64,000 nucleotides of DNA from Streptomyces justiciae (GTDB lineage Bacteria; Actinomycetota; Actinomycetes; Streptomycetales; Streptomycetaceae), in contig NZ_JADDXU010000002.1 in NCBI RefSeq assembly GCF_015163075.1, positions 310,001 through 374,000 of the forward strand. The letters run 5' to 3'. Below are positions 49,171 through 63,285 of this stretch, one piece after another (positions within the stretch are counted from its first letter, which is position 1; each line of letters starts with the position of its first letter). The notes under the pieces are model-generated. The model was not told the DNA's origin. It worked only from the letters and a program-made list of their open reading frames with translations, and did not search any database. Both the position numbers and the translations under genes were made by a program.

Positions 49171-50403
49171 TTAGTGGGCCACCGCGGCAGCGCCGTGCTC
49201 GTCGACGAGCGCGCCGGTGGTGAAACGGTCGAGCGAGAAGGGGGCGTTGAGGGGGTGGGGGGCGTCGTTGGCGATCGTGTGGGCGTAGACCCAGCCCACT
49301 CCGGGCGTGGCCTTGAAGCCGCCCGTTCCCCAGCCGCAGTTCAGGTAGAGGTTCTGCACCGGGCTGAGGCCCACGATCGGTGAGGCGTCCGGGCTCACGT
49401 CGACGATGCCGCCCCAGGTGCGCAGGACGTGGGCGCGGGCGAAGACCGGGAAGAGCTCCAGGGCCGCCGCCATCTGTTCCTCGATGATGTGGAAGGCGCC
49501 GCGCTGGGTGTAGGAGTTGTACGCGTCGATGCCCGCGCCCATCACCAACTCGCCCTTGTGCGCCTGCGATACGTACACGTGGACGGCGTTGGACATGACC
49601 ACCGTGGGGTGGACCGGTTCCAGGAGTTCCGAGACCAGGGCCTGCAACGGGTGGCTCTGGACCGGGAGTTCGATGCCCGCCATGGCCGCCAGGACGGAGG
49701 TGTGGCCCGCCGAGCACAGGGCCACCTTGCCCGCCGCTATCGGGCCCAGGTTCGTCTGGACTCCGACGACCCGGTTGCCGACCACGTCCAGGCCGGTGAC
49801 CTCGCAGTTCTGGATGATGTCGATGCCGGCCGCGTCCGCCGAGCGGGCCAGGCCCCAGGCGACGTGGTCGTGCTTCGCTATGCCCGCGCGGGGCTGGTAC
49901 GTCGCGCCGAGGACCGGGTAGCGCACGTCAGGGGAGATGTTGACGATCGGGCAGACGTCCTTGACGCCGTCCGCGTCGAGCCACTCCGCGTCCACGCCGT
50001 TGAGGCGGTTCGCCTCCACTCGGCGCACGCTGTCGCGGACGTCCTGGAGGCTGTGGGCGAGGTTCAGCACGCCGCGCTGGGAGAAGAGGATCGGGTAGTC
50101 GAGTTCGTCCGCCAGGCCCTCCCAGAGCTTGAGGGCGTGCTCGTAGATGCCCGCGCTCTCGTCCCACAGGTAGTTGGAGCGGATGATCGTGGTGTTGCGG
50201 GCCATGTTGCCGCCCGCCAGCCAGCCCTTCTCCAGGACGGCGACGTTGGTGATGCCGTGGTTCTTGGCGAGGTAGTGGGCGGTCGCGAGGCCGTGGCCGC
50301 CGCCGCCGACGATGACGACGTCGTACGACCGCTTCGGCTCGGGCGTGCGCCACAGCCAGTCGGGGTGTTCCGGCAGCTCGGCGCCGGGGGTTCGGGGGCT
50401 CAT
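49171..50403 (-). CDS. soxB: Sarcosine oxidase beta subunit
   Basis: Catalytic flavin subunit of 410 residues that oxidises sarcosine to glycine and passes the methyl group to THF through the alpha subunit. [22 protein letters not shown] at about 29-50 is the FAD site, followed by [20 protein letters not shown], a hallmark of Sox[16 protein letters not shown] and [14 protein letters not shown] mark the C-terminal flavin contacts. The ATG overlaps the folD stop by 4 nt; soxDA starts 25 bp after it. Confidence 0.95.
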   Translation of the reverse strand: MSPRTPGAELPEHPDWLWRTPEPKRSYDVVIVGGGGHGLATAHYLAKNHGITNVAVLEKGWLAGGNMARNTTIIRSNYLWDESAGIYEHALKLWEGLADELDYPILFSQRGVLNLAHSLQDVRDSVRRVEANRLNGVDAEWLDADGVKDVCPIVNISPDVRYPVLGATYQPRAGIAKHDHVAWGLARSADAAGIDIIQNCEVTGLDVVGNRVVGVQTNLGPIAAGKVALCSAGHTSVLAAMAGIELPVQSHPLQALVSELLEPVHPTVVMSNAVHVYVSQAHKGELVMGAGIDAYNSYTQRGAFHIIEEQMAAALELFPVFARAHVLRTWGGIVDVSPDASPIVGLSPVQNLYLNCGWGTGGFKATPGVGWVYAHTIANDAPHPLNAPFSLDRFTTGALVDEHGAAAVAH

Positions 50404-51260
50404 ACGGTGTTCGCGTTCCTCTCGGCGGCCTCGACGACGTTGGCGAGCAACATCGCGCGGGTCATGGGGCCCACTCCGCCCGGCATCGGCGCCAGCCAGC
50501 CGGCGACCTGGGCGGCGTCCGGGTGGATGTCGCCGACCAGGCCCTGGTCGGTGCGGGTGATACCCACGTCCAGGACGGCCGCGCCCGGGCGGAGGATGTC
50601 GGGGGTGATCAGGGCGGGTGAGCCCGCGGCGGCGATGACGATGTCCGCCTCGCGGACGTGCCAGGCCAGGCCCTTGGTGCCGGTGTGGCAGAGCGTGACC
50701 GTGGCGTTCTCGGAGCGGCGGGTCAGCAGCAGGCCGATGGGGCGGCCGACCGTGATGCCGCGGCCGATCACACAGACGCGGGCTCCGGCCAGGGGGACGT
50801 CATAACGGCGCAGGAGTTCGACGATGCCGCGCGGGGTGCACGGCAGCGGGGCCTCGACGCCGAGGGTGAGGCGGCCGAGATTGACGGGGTGCAGGCCGTC
50901 GGCGTCCTTGGCCGGGTCCATGCGTTCCAGTACGGCGTTGGCGTCCAGGTGCTTGGGGAGCGGGAGTTGGACGATGTAGCCGGTGCAGGCCGGGTCGGCG
51001 TTGAGTTCGTCGATGACGTCCTCGACCTGCCGCTGGGTCGCGTCGGCGGGCAGGTCGCGGCGGATCGAGGCGATGCCGACCTGGGCGCAGTCGCGGTGCT
51101 TGCCGCCGACGTAGGCACGGCTGCCGGGGTCGTCGCCGACCAGGACGGTGCCGAGGCCCGGCGGGCGGCCCGTGAGGGCGGTCAACTTGGCCACGCGCTC
51201 GGTGAGTTCGCGGCGGATCGCGGCGGCGGTCGCCTTGCCGTCGAGGAGTTGGGCGGTCAT
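50400..51260 (-). CDS. folD: Bifunctional methylenetetrahydrofolate dehydrogenase/cyclohydrolase
   Basis: Enzyme of 286 residues converting 5,10-methylene-THF to 10-formyl-THF. The catalytic Lys is in the [12 protein letters not shown] region, with [12 protein letters not shown] and the NADP site [31 protein letters not shown] is the usual end. It lies 13 bp after the dimethylglycine oxidase gene and overlaps soxB by 4 nt. Its position shows that the methylene-THF made by the oxidases is meant to be oxidised, with PurU taking the product onward. Confidence 0.95.
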   Translation of the reverse strand: MTAQLLDGKATAAAIRRELTERVAKLTALTGRPPGLGTVLVGDDPGSRAYVGGKHRDCAQVGIASIRRDLPADATQRQVEDVIDELNADPACTGYIVQLPLPKHLDANAVLERMDPAKDADGLHPVNLGRLTLGVEAPLPCTPRGIVELLRRYDVPLAGARVCVIGRGITVGRPIGLLLTRRSENATVTLCHTGTKGLAWHVREADIVIAAAGSPALITPDILRPGAAVLDVGITRTDQGLVGDIHPDAAQVAGWLAPMPGGVGPMTRAMLLANVVEAAERNANTV

Positions 51261-51273
51261 CGTCTTCCCTCGG

Positions 51274-53797
<2,524 letters not shown>

Positions 53798-53835
53798 GAG
53801 GTCCGGTGACGTCGGCGAACAGCCGGGAAACAGGA

Positions 53836-53882
53836 ACGCCCGGTGGGCGGCGCGCAGGGAGTGCGCGCCGCCCACCGGGCGT
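53836..53882 (-). terminator. 21-bp perfect hairpin after the betaine ABC operon
   Basis: Arms 53836-53856 and 53862-53882 are perfectly complementary over 21 bp around the loop GGGAG. It lies 25 bp past the stop of the substrate-binding protein gene and is the most stable hairpin noted in the window. It separates that operon from the promoter of the next. Confidence 0.85.
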
Positions 53883-53907
53883 GTTCGACCGGTCTGTGAC
53901 CTGCGGG

Positions 53908-54870
53908 TCACTTGATCCAGGCGTCGACCTTGGAGCGGTTGGCCTCGACCCACTTCTTCGCGGCCGCCTCGGGCTTCATCTTGTCCACCGCGATGTACTT
54001 GGCGACCGTGTTCTGGTCGTCGTTCGTCCAGTTGAAGTTCTTCACCAGGTCATAGGCGGGGCTCCCCGACTTGGCGAACTTCGCGCTGACGATCTTGTCC
54101 AGCTTGTACACGGGGTAGTCGCAGGCGACCTTCTCGGCGTTCGCGTCGCAACCCGACGTGTACGCGGGGAGCTTGACCTTCTTCAGCGGCACCTCGGACA
54201 TGAACCACTGGGGCTCGTAGAAGTAGCCGATCACCCATTCCTTGTCCTTCTCCGCCTTGCGGAAGGCCTGGATGAGGGCGGTCTCGCTGCCCGCGTACAC
54301 CACCTTGAAGTCCAGCTTGAGGTTCTTCACCAGCGCCTCGTCGTTGGTGACGTACGACGGGTCGCCGTCGAGGAGCTGGCCCTTGCCGCCGGACTCGGAG
54401 GTCTTGAAGTTGGCCGCGTACTTGTTGAGGTTCTTGTAGTCGAGGATGTCGGGGTGCGCCTTGGCCAGCCACGGCGGCACGTACCAGCCGATGAGGCCTT
54501 CGTTGCCGGTCGTGCCGGCCTCGACGGCGGTCTTCTGGTCGGTGATGTACTTCTTCTTCAGGTCGTCGTGGCCCCAGTTCTCCACGACGGCGTCGACCTC
54601 GCCGGTGCCGAAGCCCTGCCAGGCGATCTCCTCCTTCAGGTCCTTCTGGTTGACCTTGCAGTGGAGGTCGTTCTCGGCGACGTAGGCGAGGACCGCCGCG
54701 TTGGCCTCGTAGCCGACCCACGGGTTGACCGCGAGGTTGAAGGTGCCGCACTTGCCGGACTCGCCCGAGCCGCCGGCGCTGTCGTCGCCGACCTTCGCGC
54801 CGCCGCAGGCGGTCAGGGTGAGGCCGAGTATCGCCATGCCGGCCGCGCCGGCCCGCCAGTGTCTTGCCAT
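53908..54870 (-). CDS. Glycine betaine/proline ABC transporter substrate-binding lipoprotein
   Basis: OpuAC-type binding protein of 320 residues. A lipoprotein signal with LTAC puts the lipidated cysteine at residue 22. Conserved OpuAC features include LAVNPWVGYEANAAVLAYV, EIAWQGFGTGEVDAVVENWG and the aromatic-rich IGWYVPPWLA region; tryptophans of this kind cage quaternary ammonium groups. It is the last gene of betB-ATPase-permease-binding protein, 13 bp after the permease. Choline, betaine or carnitine could be the ligand; betaine fits the cluster best. Confidence 0.9.
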   Translation of the reverse strand: MARHWRAGAAGMAILGLTLTACGGAKVGDDSAGGSGESGKCGTFNLAVNPWVGYEANAAVLAYVAENDLHCKVNQKDLKEEIAWQGFGTGEVDAVVENWGHDDLKKKYITDQKTAVEAGTTGNEGLIGWYVPPWLAKAHPDILDYKNLNKYAANFKTSESGGKGQLLDGDPSYVTNDEALVKNLKLDFKVVYAGSETALIQAFRKAEKDKEWVIGYFYEPQWFMSEVPLKKVKLPAYTSGCDANAEKVACDYPVYKLDKIVSAKFAKSGSPAYDLVKNFNWTNDDQNTVAKYIAVDKMKPEAAAKKWVEANRSKVDAWIK

Positions 54871-54883
54871 GGTGTGGTGCTCC

Positions 54884-56886
54884 TTAAGCGCCGGCGCGGC
54901 GAGCCGCTGCCTGAGTGATCCGGTCGAACATGACTCCGAGAAGGACGATGGCGAGCCCCGCGGCGAGCCCCTTCCCGTACAGCTGGCCCTGCGAGAAGCC
55001 GGCCACGACGTCGTAGCCGAGGGCGCCCGCGCCCACCAGGCCGCCCACCACGACCATCGACAGCACGTAGATCAGGCCCTGGTTGGTGGCGAGGGTCAGG
55101 GCGCTGCGGGCCATCGGCAGCTGGACCTTGGTGATGATCTGCCAGGTGTTGCACCCGGCCGAGGTGGCCGCCTCCACGGTGGTGGCGGGCACGTTCCGGA
55201 CCCCGTCCGCGACGATCTTCATGGCGACGGGCGCGGCATAGACGACGGCCGCGACGATCGCCGTGAAGCGGGTGGCGCCGAACAGCGCGAGGAACGGTAC
55301 GAGGTAGACGAACGGCGGCATGACCTGCGCCGCGTCGAGGGTGGGCCGCAGGAGCCGGTCGACCAGGGCGCTGCGTCCCATCCAGACCCCGAAGCCGATG
55401 CCGAGCACCATCACGAGGACGGTGGCGACGACGGTGGAGGCGAGCGTCGTCATGCTGTCCGACCAGACGCCGGTGCCGACGAGCAGGCCCACGCAGACCG
55501 CGGTGGTGATGCCCGCGGTCCGGCCGCCGAGGACGACGCCGAGTGCGACGAGGGCGGCGCCGACGAGCCACCACGGGGAGTCGGTGAGCAGGGTCTGGAA
55601 CGGGTTGAGCAGACCGTTGGTGATCGCGTCCCGGAAGCCGTTGGTGAGGCCCGACAGGTTGTCCTGCGCCCAGTTGGTCGCGGTGTCGGCGGCGCTGGCG
55701 ATGTTGCTGCCGATGCCGCCCTCGCCGGGGAACTCCGCCGCCCACACATAGGTGTGCGACATGTAGATCAGCACGACCGTGACCACCCCGCCCGCCCCCA
55801 GCAGGGGCCGGCGCCAGGCGAGGAACCAGCTGCCGGAACCGCGGGACGCCTCCTCACGCGCGCTCGCGGCGGTGGTGACCCGGTCCAGCACGATCGCCAT
55901 GACGACGATGGCGAGACCCGCGTTGAAGGCGGTGCCGACGTCGAGCGACTGGAGGGCCTGGACGACGGTCTTGCCGAGGCCGGGCGCGTCGATCAGGGCG
56001 GCGATGGTCACCATGGCCAGCGCGGCCATGATGGTCTGGTTGACGCCCATCACCACGGTCCGCTTGGACATCGGCAGCAGGACCTTGAGGAGGGACTGCC
56101 GCCGGGTGGCGCCGAGCGAGTCGGCCGCCTCGACCGTCGTCTCCGGTACGGAGCGGATGGCGTGCGCGGTGATGCGGATCGTCGGCGGGGCCGCGTAGAT
56201 CAGGGTGGCGATCGTGGCGGAGGCGGGGCCGATCTGGAAGAACAGGGTCAGCGGGACCAGGTAGACCATGGTCGGCATCGTCTGCATGAGGTCCAGGAAG
56301 GGCGTCACGATCGCGTTGAACCGGTCGGACAGTCCCGCCCACACGCCGAGCGGGATCGCGAACAGCAGGGCCACGAGGACGGCGGACGCGGTGAGCGCCA
56401 GGGTGTCCATGCTCTCCTGCCACAGGCCCTGGAGACCGAGGAAGGTGAAGCCGGCCACCGCGAGCAGCGCGACCCGCCAGTTGCCCACGGCCCAGGAGAC
56501 ATAGCCGGCGATGCCGACGACCCCGAGCCAGCCGATCTGCGGGACCGGGCGGTCGCCGGTGGGCTGCGAGATCAGTTCCTGGACGAAGGTCACCACGTTG
56601 TCGATGACCAGGCGGATCTCGTTGAAGAAGTACAGGAAGAGCGGGTTGGAGTTGCGGTTCGCGCCGATGGAGTCGTTGACGTCGTTCAACCAGCGGTGCA
56701 GGTCGGTCAGGTCGGCCGCGGCCAGCGCGAGGGTCTGCTTGCCGCGCAGCACGACGAAGAGGACCAGCCAGACGACGAAGATCGCCGCCACCACCATGGA
56801 CCGGTTGACCTTGCGCTCGGGCTTCGCGGGAGCGGCCTGTTTCCCGACGCTCTCGGTCTGCTCGGGTTTCTCTATCGCGACGGTCA

Positions 56887-56887
<1 letters not shown>
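54884..56887 (-). CDS. Glycine betaine/proline ABC transporter permease, two fused domains
   Basis: Membrane protein of 667 residues with two ProW-like permease domains in tandem. EAA loops are visible in both halves (TTVEAADSLGATRRQSLLKV and TTVEAATSAGCNTWQIITKV), each followed by LP. Most ProW proteins have one such domain and work as homodimers; here a single chain supplies both. The start codon shares one base with the ATPase stop (TGATG), indicating tight coupling. Confidence 0.9.
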
Positions 56888-59462
<2,575 letters not shown>

Positions 59463-59487
59463 GCGCCGAGCCTTTCCAGGGAAGCCG

Positions 59488-59551
59488 TTGCGCATTGTGC
59501 ACCCGATTGCTTGTGATGGAACACCCTGGCGAATGTCCAGACAGGCGTCAA
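59488..59551 (-). promoter_or_regulatory. Promoter and operator of betB
   Basis: On the minus strand TTGACG (59551-59546), 17 bp and CAGGGT (59528-59523) form a weak promoter. TTGCG CATTG TGCAC (59488-59502) is a degenerate island operator between promoter and coding region. It is 98-112 bp from the first site of the divergent purU gene. Confidence 0.55.
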
Positions 59552-59599
59552 GAGGTTGGCGGATGACGATTTCGCAAGGTGCTCATCGGCCCCTCTCTC

Positions 59600-59664
59600 T
59601 TGACCGAGGGCCCCATCCAGGCCAACCATGTTGCGTATCGCTCACTGTGTTGTGCAATACGCAC
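59600..59664 (+). promoter_or_regulatory. Promoter and operators of purU
   Basis: TTGACC (59600-59605), an 18-bp spacer and AACCAT (59624-59629) precede TTGCGTATCG (59631-59640). A second imperfect site, TTGTG CAATA CGCAC, is at 59650-59664. TGCGTAT (59632) and ATACGCA (59657) form a 7-bp inverted repeat centred between them. A ribosome binding site GGAGG and the purU ATG follow at 59679. Confidence 0.65.
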
Positions 59665-59678
59665 CGACGGAGGCTCAG

Positions 59679-60551
59679 ATGTCCCCTCGACCGCAACCTG
59701 GCCGCGAATACGTCCTCACCGTCTCCTGTCCCGACAGCGCCGGGCTGGTCCACGCCGTGAGCGGCTTTCTCGTCAGGAACTCCGGAAACATCCTGGAAAG
59801 CCAGCAGTTCGACGAACGACTTCAGGGCCGCTTCTTCATGCGGGTCCACTTCGACGTCTCCGACCCCGACACCGGTCTGGAGCAACTGCGGTACCGGTTC
59901 GGCCCGGTGGCGCAGGCCTACAACATCACCTGGACGCTCAGCGACGCGTCGACGCCGACCCGGACGCTGATCATGGTGTCCAAGTTCGGGCACTGCCTGA
60001 ACGACCTGCTCTTCCGGCAGCGCACCGGCGCCCTCAACATCGAGATCCCCGCGATCGTCTCCAACCACCGGGACTTCGAGGGGCTCGCGGAGACCTACGG
60101 CATCCCCTTCCACCATGTCCCGGTCACCCGGGACACCAAGCCGGAGGCGGAGGCGCGGCTGCTGGAACTCGTCCGGGACCTGGACATCGACCTGGTGGTC
60201 CTTGCCCGCTACATGCAGATCCTCTCCGACGACCTGTGCAAGCAGCTGGAGGGCAAGGCCATCAACATCCACCACTCCTTCCTCCCCAGCTTCAAGGGCG
60301 CCAAGCCCTACGACCAGGCCTACCAGCGCGGCGTGAAGCTGATCGGCGCGACGGCGCACTATGTGACGAGTGACCTCGACGAGGGCCAGATCATCGAGCA
60401 GGACGTGGTCCGCGTGGACCACTCGCTCGACCCCGGCGACCTGGTCACGGTGGGCCGGGACGTCGAGGCGCAGGTGCTCGCGCACGCGGTGAAGTGGCAC
60501 AGCGAGAGCCGGGTGATGGTGGACGACAACCGCACGGTGGTCTTCCGCTGA
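59679..60551 (+). CDS. purU: Formyltetrahydrofolate deformylase
   Basis: Enzyme of 290 residues that hydrolyses 10-formyl-THF to formate and THF. An N-terminal ACT domain (YVLTVSCPDSAGLVHAVSGFL) is followed by the formyltransferase-type catalytic domain with INIHHSFLPSFKGAKPY and the following GATAHYVTSDLDEGQII, containing the conserved His and Asp. The ATG at 59679 has GGAGG 5 nt upstream. It closes the folate cycle for the demethylation steps by regenerating free THF. It is the only catabolic enzyme of the island read on the plus strand. Confidence 0.95.
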   Translation: MSPRPQPGREYVLTVSCPDSAGLVHAVSGFLVRNSGNILESQQFDERLQGRFFMRVHFDVSDPDTGLEQLRYRFGPVAQAYNITWTLSDASTPTRTLIMVSKFGHCLNDLLFRQRTGALNIEIPAIVSNHRDFEGLAETYGIPFHHVPVTRDTKPEAEARLLELVRDLDIDLVVLARYMQILSDDLCKQLEGKAINIHHSFLPSFKGAKPYDQAYQRGVKLIGATAHYVTSDLDEGQIIEQDVVRVDHSLDPGDLVTVGRDVEAQVLAHAVKWHSESRVMVDDNRTVVFR

Positions 60552-60565
60552 GTCGTGCACGACGA

Positions 60566-60608
60566 GGGGCGGGTCCGGACTCCGGACCCGCCCCCCCCTT
60601 TTTCTTTG
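60566..60608 (+). terminator. Rho-independent terminator of purU
   Basis: A GC-rich stem of at least 11 bp (GGGGCGGGTCC with GGACCCGCCCC) is followed by C-run and TTTTTCTTT. A classical T-tract is rare in Streptomyces. It lies 15 bp after the purU stop and 10 bp before the stop of the convergent metF-like gene. Confidence 0.9.
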
Positions 60609-60617
60609 TATACGGCT

Positions 60618-61454
60618 TCAGGCGCCGAGCCGGTCCAGCAGCGCGCGCCGCCACTTCTCCGTCTCGGCGATCTGGTTGAACGTGAACAGGTGCAGGCCCG
60701 CCACCCCGGCCGAGGGCGCGGTGAGGGCCGCCTCGGTGCGGCCGAGCAGCCGCTCGGGGGCGTAGCCACCGGGCGCCGCGAACCGCACGAACCACGAGGC
60801 GTGCTTCGTCAGGAACCGCGTCGACTCCCCCACCCCGATCTTCGTGGCCATCGCCAGCAGCTTCGCCCGCTGCACGGGCCCGGCGACGCCCACGTGGACG
60901 GGCAGGGTGACGTCCCGGCGCCGTATACGACTCAGCCACTCCCCCAGCACCCTGGGGTCGAAGCAGAGGTTGCTGACGATGTACGTGGCGTGCTCGCGCT
61001 TGTCCCACATCGCCTGGATGGTGATGTCGTCGTGGATGAGCGGATGGCTCTCGGGGTAGCCGGTGACGCCGACGCGGGCGAAGGGGCTGCCCAGCTCACC
61101 GAGCCTGCGCAGCACCGGCAGTGCCCCGTCGTAGCCGCCCGCGGGCGGGTCGGCGTCGCCGGCCGGGACGAAGACGTCGGCCACGCCCGCCTCGGCCAGC
61201 CGGTCCACGACGTCCTTCAGATGGGCGTCGTCCCGCAGCAGCCGCGCGGGCACGTGCGGGACGACCCGGTAGCCGTGCGCGGCGAGCCGGCCGACGAGAT
61301 CGAGGGTCGGTTCCAGGCCCTTGACCGGCGACGCCGTCACGGTGACGACGACGTCGCGCGGGACATGGGCGAGGACCTTGTCCTCGGTGGCCTTCGCGGG
61401 CAGCACCTCGTAGCGGACGTTCTCCAGCAGCGGCCTCAGTCCTGCGGCGCCCAA
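60618..61454 (-). CDS. Methylenetetrahydrofolate reductase family protein (short MetF)
   Basis: FAD-dependent reductase homologue of 278 residues. The opening VRYEVLPAK aligns with the FEFFPPK motif and keeps the catalytic glutamate; the following segment VTVTASPVKG replaces the usual GAGGS/T-type sequence. It would convert 5,10-methylene-THF to 5-methyl-THF. The probable start is a TTG at 61454, only 3 bp after the betA stop, with GGGG upstream, so it is probably translated with betA. A housekeeping MetF may exist elsewhere; the altered loop suggests a specialised one. Confidence 0.75.
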   Translation of the reverse strand: MGAAGLRPLLENVRYEVLPAKATEDKVLAHVPRDVVVTVTASPVKGLEPTLDLVGRLAAHGYRVVPHVPARLLRDDAHLKDVVDRLAEAGVADVFVPAGDADPPAGGYDGALPVLRRLGELGSPFARVGVTGYPESHPLIHDDITIQAMWDKREHATYIVSNLCFDPRVLGEWLSRIRRRDVTLPVHVGVAGPVQRAKLLAMATKIGVGESTRFLTKHASWFVRFAAPGGYAPERLLGRTEAALTAPSAGVAGLHLFTFNQIAETEKWRRALLDRLGA

Positions 61455-61457
61455 GGT

Positions 61458-63134
61458 CTACCCCGCCTGCTTCTGGGCGTCGCGGTGGCGGTAGTACGCG
61501 GCCTTCGACGGCGCCTCCGGCTCCTTGCCGAGGATCAGGTCGGCGGCCTTCTCGGCGACCATCATGACCGGGGCGTAGATGTTGCCGTTGGTGACGTACG
61601 GCATGACAGAGGCGTCGACCACGCGCAGCCCGTCGACGCCGTGCACCCGCATGCTCAGGGGGTCGACCACGGACATCTCGTCGGAGGAGGGGCCCATCTT
61701 GCAGGTGCAGGACGGGTGCAGCGCGGTCTCGCCGTCCTTGGCGACCCAGGCGAGGATCTCCTCGTCCGTCTCGACGGAGGGTCCGGGCGAGATCTCGCCG
61801 CCGTTGTAGGGGGCGAGCGCGGGCTGGTTGAGGAGCTTGCGGGCGACTCTGATCGCCTCCACCCACTCGCGGCGGTCCTGCTCGGTGGAGAGGTAGTTGA
61901 AGCGCAGGGCGGGGTGTTCGCGCGGGTCCTTGCTCTTGATCTTCACCGAGCCGATGGCGTCGGAGTACATGGGTCCGACGTGCACCTGGTAGCCGTGGCC
62001 GCCGGCGGGCACGGAGCCGTCGTAGCGGACCGCGATCGGCAGGAAGTGGAACATCAGGTTGGGGTAGTCCACGTCCTCGTTGCTGCGCGCGAAGCCGCCG
62101 GCCTCGAAGTGATTGGTGGCGGCGGGGCCCTTCCTGAACAGCCACTGAAGGCCGATGAAGGGGGCGCGCCACTTCGCCAGGTACGGCTGCATGGAGACGG
62201 GCTGCTTGCAGGCGTACTGGATGTAGACCTCCAGGTGGTCCTGCATGTTCTCGCCGACGCCCGGCAGGTCGTGGACGACGTCGATGCCGAGGGCGCGCAG
62301 TTCGTCGGCGTTGCCGACGCCGGAGAGCTGGAGCAGCTGCGGGGAGTTGATGGCGCCGCCGCAGAGGATGACCTCCTTGGCCCGCACCTGCTGGGGCGCG
62401 CCCTTGCCGCGCTGATACTCGACGCCGACGGCCTTCTTGCCCTCGAAGAGGACGCGGGTGACGAAGGCGCGGGTCTTCACGGTGAGGTTCGGGCGCTTCC
62501 GCGCGGGCTTGAGGTACGCCTTCGAGGCCGACAGCCGACGTCCTCGGTGGACGTTGCGGTCGAACTTGGCGAAACCTTCCTGCCGGTAGCCGTTGACGTC
62601 GTCGGTCGGCGCGTAGCCCGCCTCCTCGGTGGCCTTGAGGAAGGCGTCGAAGAGGGGGTTGGTGGCCGGGCCGCGTTCGAGCACCAGCGGGCCGTCGTGG
62701 CCGCGGAACTCGTCGTCGGGGTCGGCGGCGAGACAGTTCTCCATGCGCTTGAAGTACGGCAGACAGTGCGCGTAGTCCCAGGTCTCCATGCCCGGGTCGG
62801 CGGCCCAGCGCTCGTAGTCCATGGGGTTGCCGCGCTGGAAGATCATGCCGTTGATGCTGCTGGAACCGCCGAGCACCTTGCCGCGGGCGTGGTAGACGCG
62901 CCGGCCGCCCATGTGGGGCTCGGGCTCGGACTCGTACTTCCAGTCGTAGAAGCGGCTGCCGATCGGGTAGGTCAGCGCCGCGGGCATGTGGATGAAGACG
63001 TCCCACGGATAGTCGGACCGGCCCGCCTCCAGCACCAGCACCTGGTTGGCCGGGTCCGCGGAGAGCCGGTTCGCCAGGGCGCTGCCGGCGGAACCGCCAC
63101 CGACGATGACGAAGTCGTACTGCACAGGAGCCAT
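61458..63134 (-). CDS. betA: Choline dehydrogenase (GMC oxidoreductase)
   Basis: FAD flavoprotein of 558 residues oxidising choline to betaine aldehyde. The FAD site is [17 protein letters not shown] at the N-terminus; the GMC signatures [13 protein letters not shown] and [15 protein letters not shown] are intact, and HPSCTCKMG holds a catalytic histidine. The ATG at 63134 follows GAGG with 5-nt spacing; an in-frame extension to 63224 runs through the operator and is rejected. It is the first gene of a two-gene operon with the MetF-like enzyme and divergent from the second iclR. Confidence 0.9.
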   Translation of the reverse strand: MAPVQYDFVIVGGGSAGSALANRLSADPANQVLVLEAGRSDYPWDVFIHMPAALTYPIGSRFYDWKYESEPEPHMGGRRVYHARGKVLGGSSSINGMIFQRGNPMDYERWAADPGMETWDYAHCLPYFKRMENCLAADPDDEFRGHDGPLVLERGPATNPLFDAFLKATEEAGYAPTDDVNGYRQEGFAKFDRNVHRGRRLSASKAYLKPARKRPNLTVKTRAFVTRVLFEGKKAVGVEYQRGKGAPQQVRAKEVILCGGAINSPQLLQLSGVGNADELRALGIDVVHDLPGVGENMQDHLEVYIQYACKQPVSMQPYLAKWRAPFIGLQWLFRKGPAATNHFEAGGFARSNEDVDYPNLMFHFLPIAVRYDGSVPAGGHGYQVHVGPMYSDAIGSVKIKSKDPREHPALRFNYLSTEQDRREWVEAIRVARKLLNQPALAPYNGGEISPGPSVETDEEILAWVAKDGETALHPSCTCKMGPSSDEMSVVDPLSMRVHGVDGLRVVDASVMPYVTNGNIYAPVMMVAEKAADLILGKEPEAPSKAAYYRHRDAQKQAG

Positions 63135-63188
63135 GGTGCCTCGTCTCGCTCGCGCCGTAGATATGCGAGGCATGCTAGCGCCGGTCGC

Positions 63189-63218
63189 GCTATACGCACC
63201 AGGTTGCGAACCGCGCAA
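63189..63218 (-). promoter_or_regulatory. Promoter and operator of betA
   Basis: TTGCG AACCG CGCAA (63204-63218) is a perfect copy of the island palindrome, with arms extended to GTTGCG/CGCAAC. On the minus strand TTGCGC (63218-63213) and TATAGC (63194-63189) are 18 bp apart and could be the -35 and -10 elements, in which case the operator covers the -35 region. Confidence 0.65.
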
Positions 63219-63248
63219 CTTCAAACGACTTGGTTTCAGGGTCGTTAC

Positions 63249-63279
63249 TTGCAGGCGCGTTGTTTACTGCGCGTATAGT
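63249..63279 (+). promoter_or_regulatory. Promoter of the second iclR gene
   Basis: TTGCAG (63249-63254) and TATAGT (63274-63279) are 19 bp apart. The -10 ends 6 nt before the GTG at 63286, so the transcript should be leaderless, as for the first iclR. TTGTT TACTG CGCGT at 63260-63274 is a weak operator match. Confidence 0.6.
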
Positions 63280-63285
63280 TTCACT

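Noticed and set aside
59463..59495. ATG at 59495 as the betB start
   Set aside because: No ribosome binding site, overlap with the operator, and extra residues not typical of BetB; the GTG at 59462 has a well-placed GGAAAGG.
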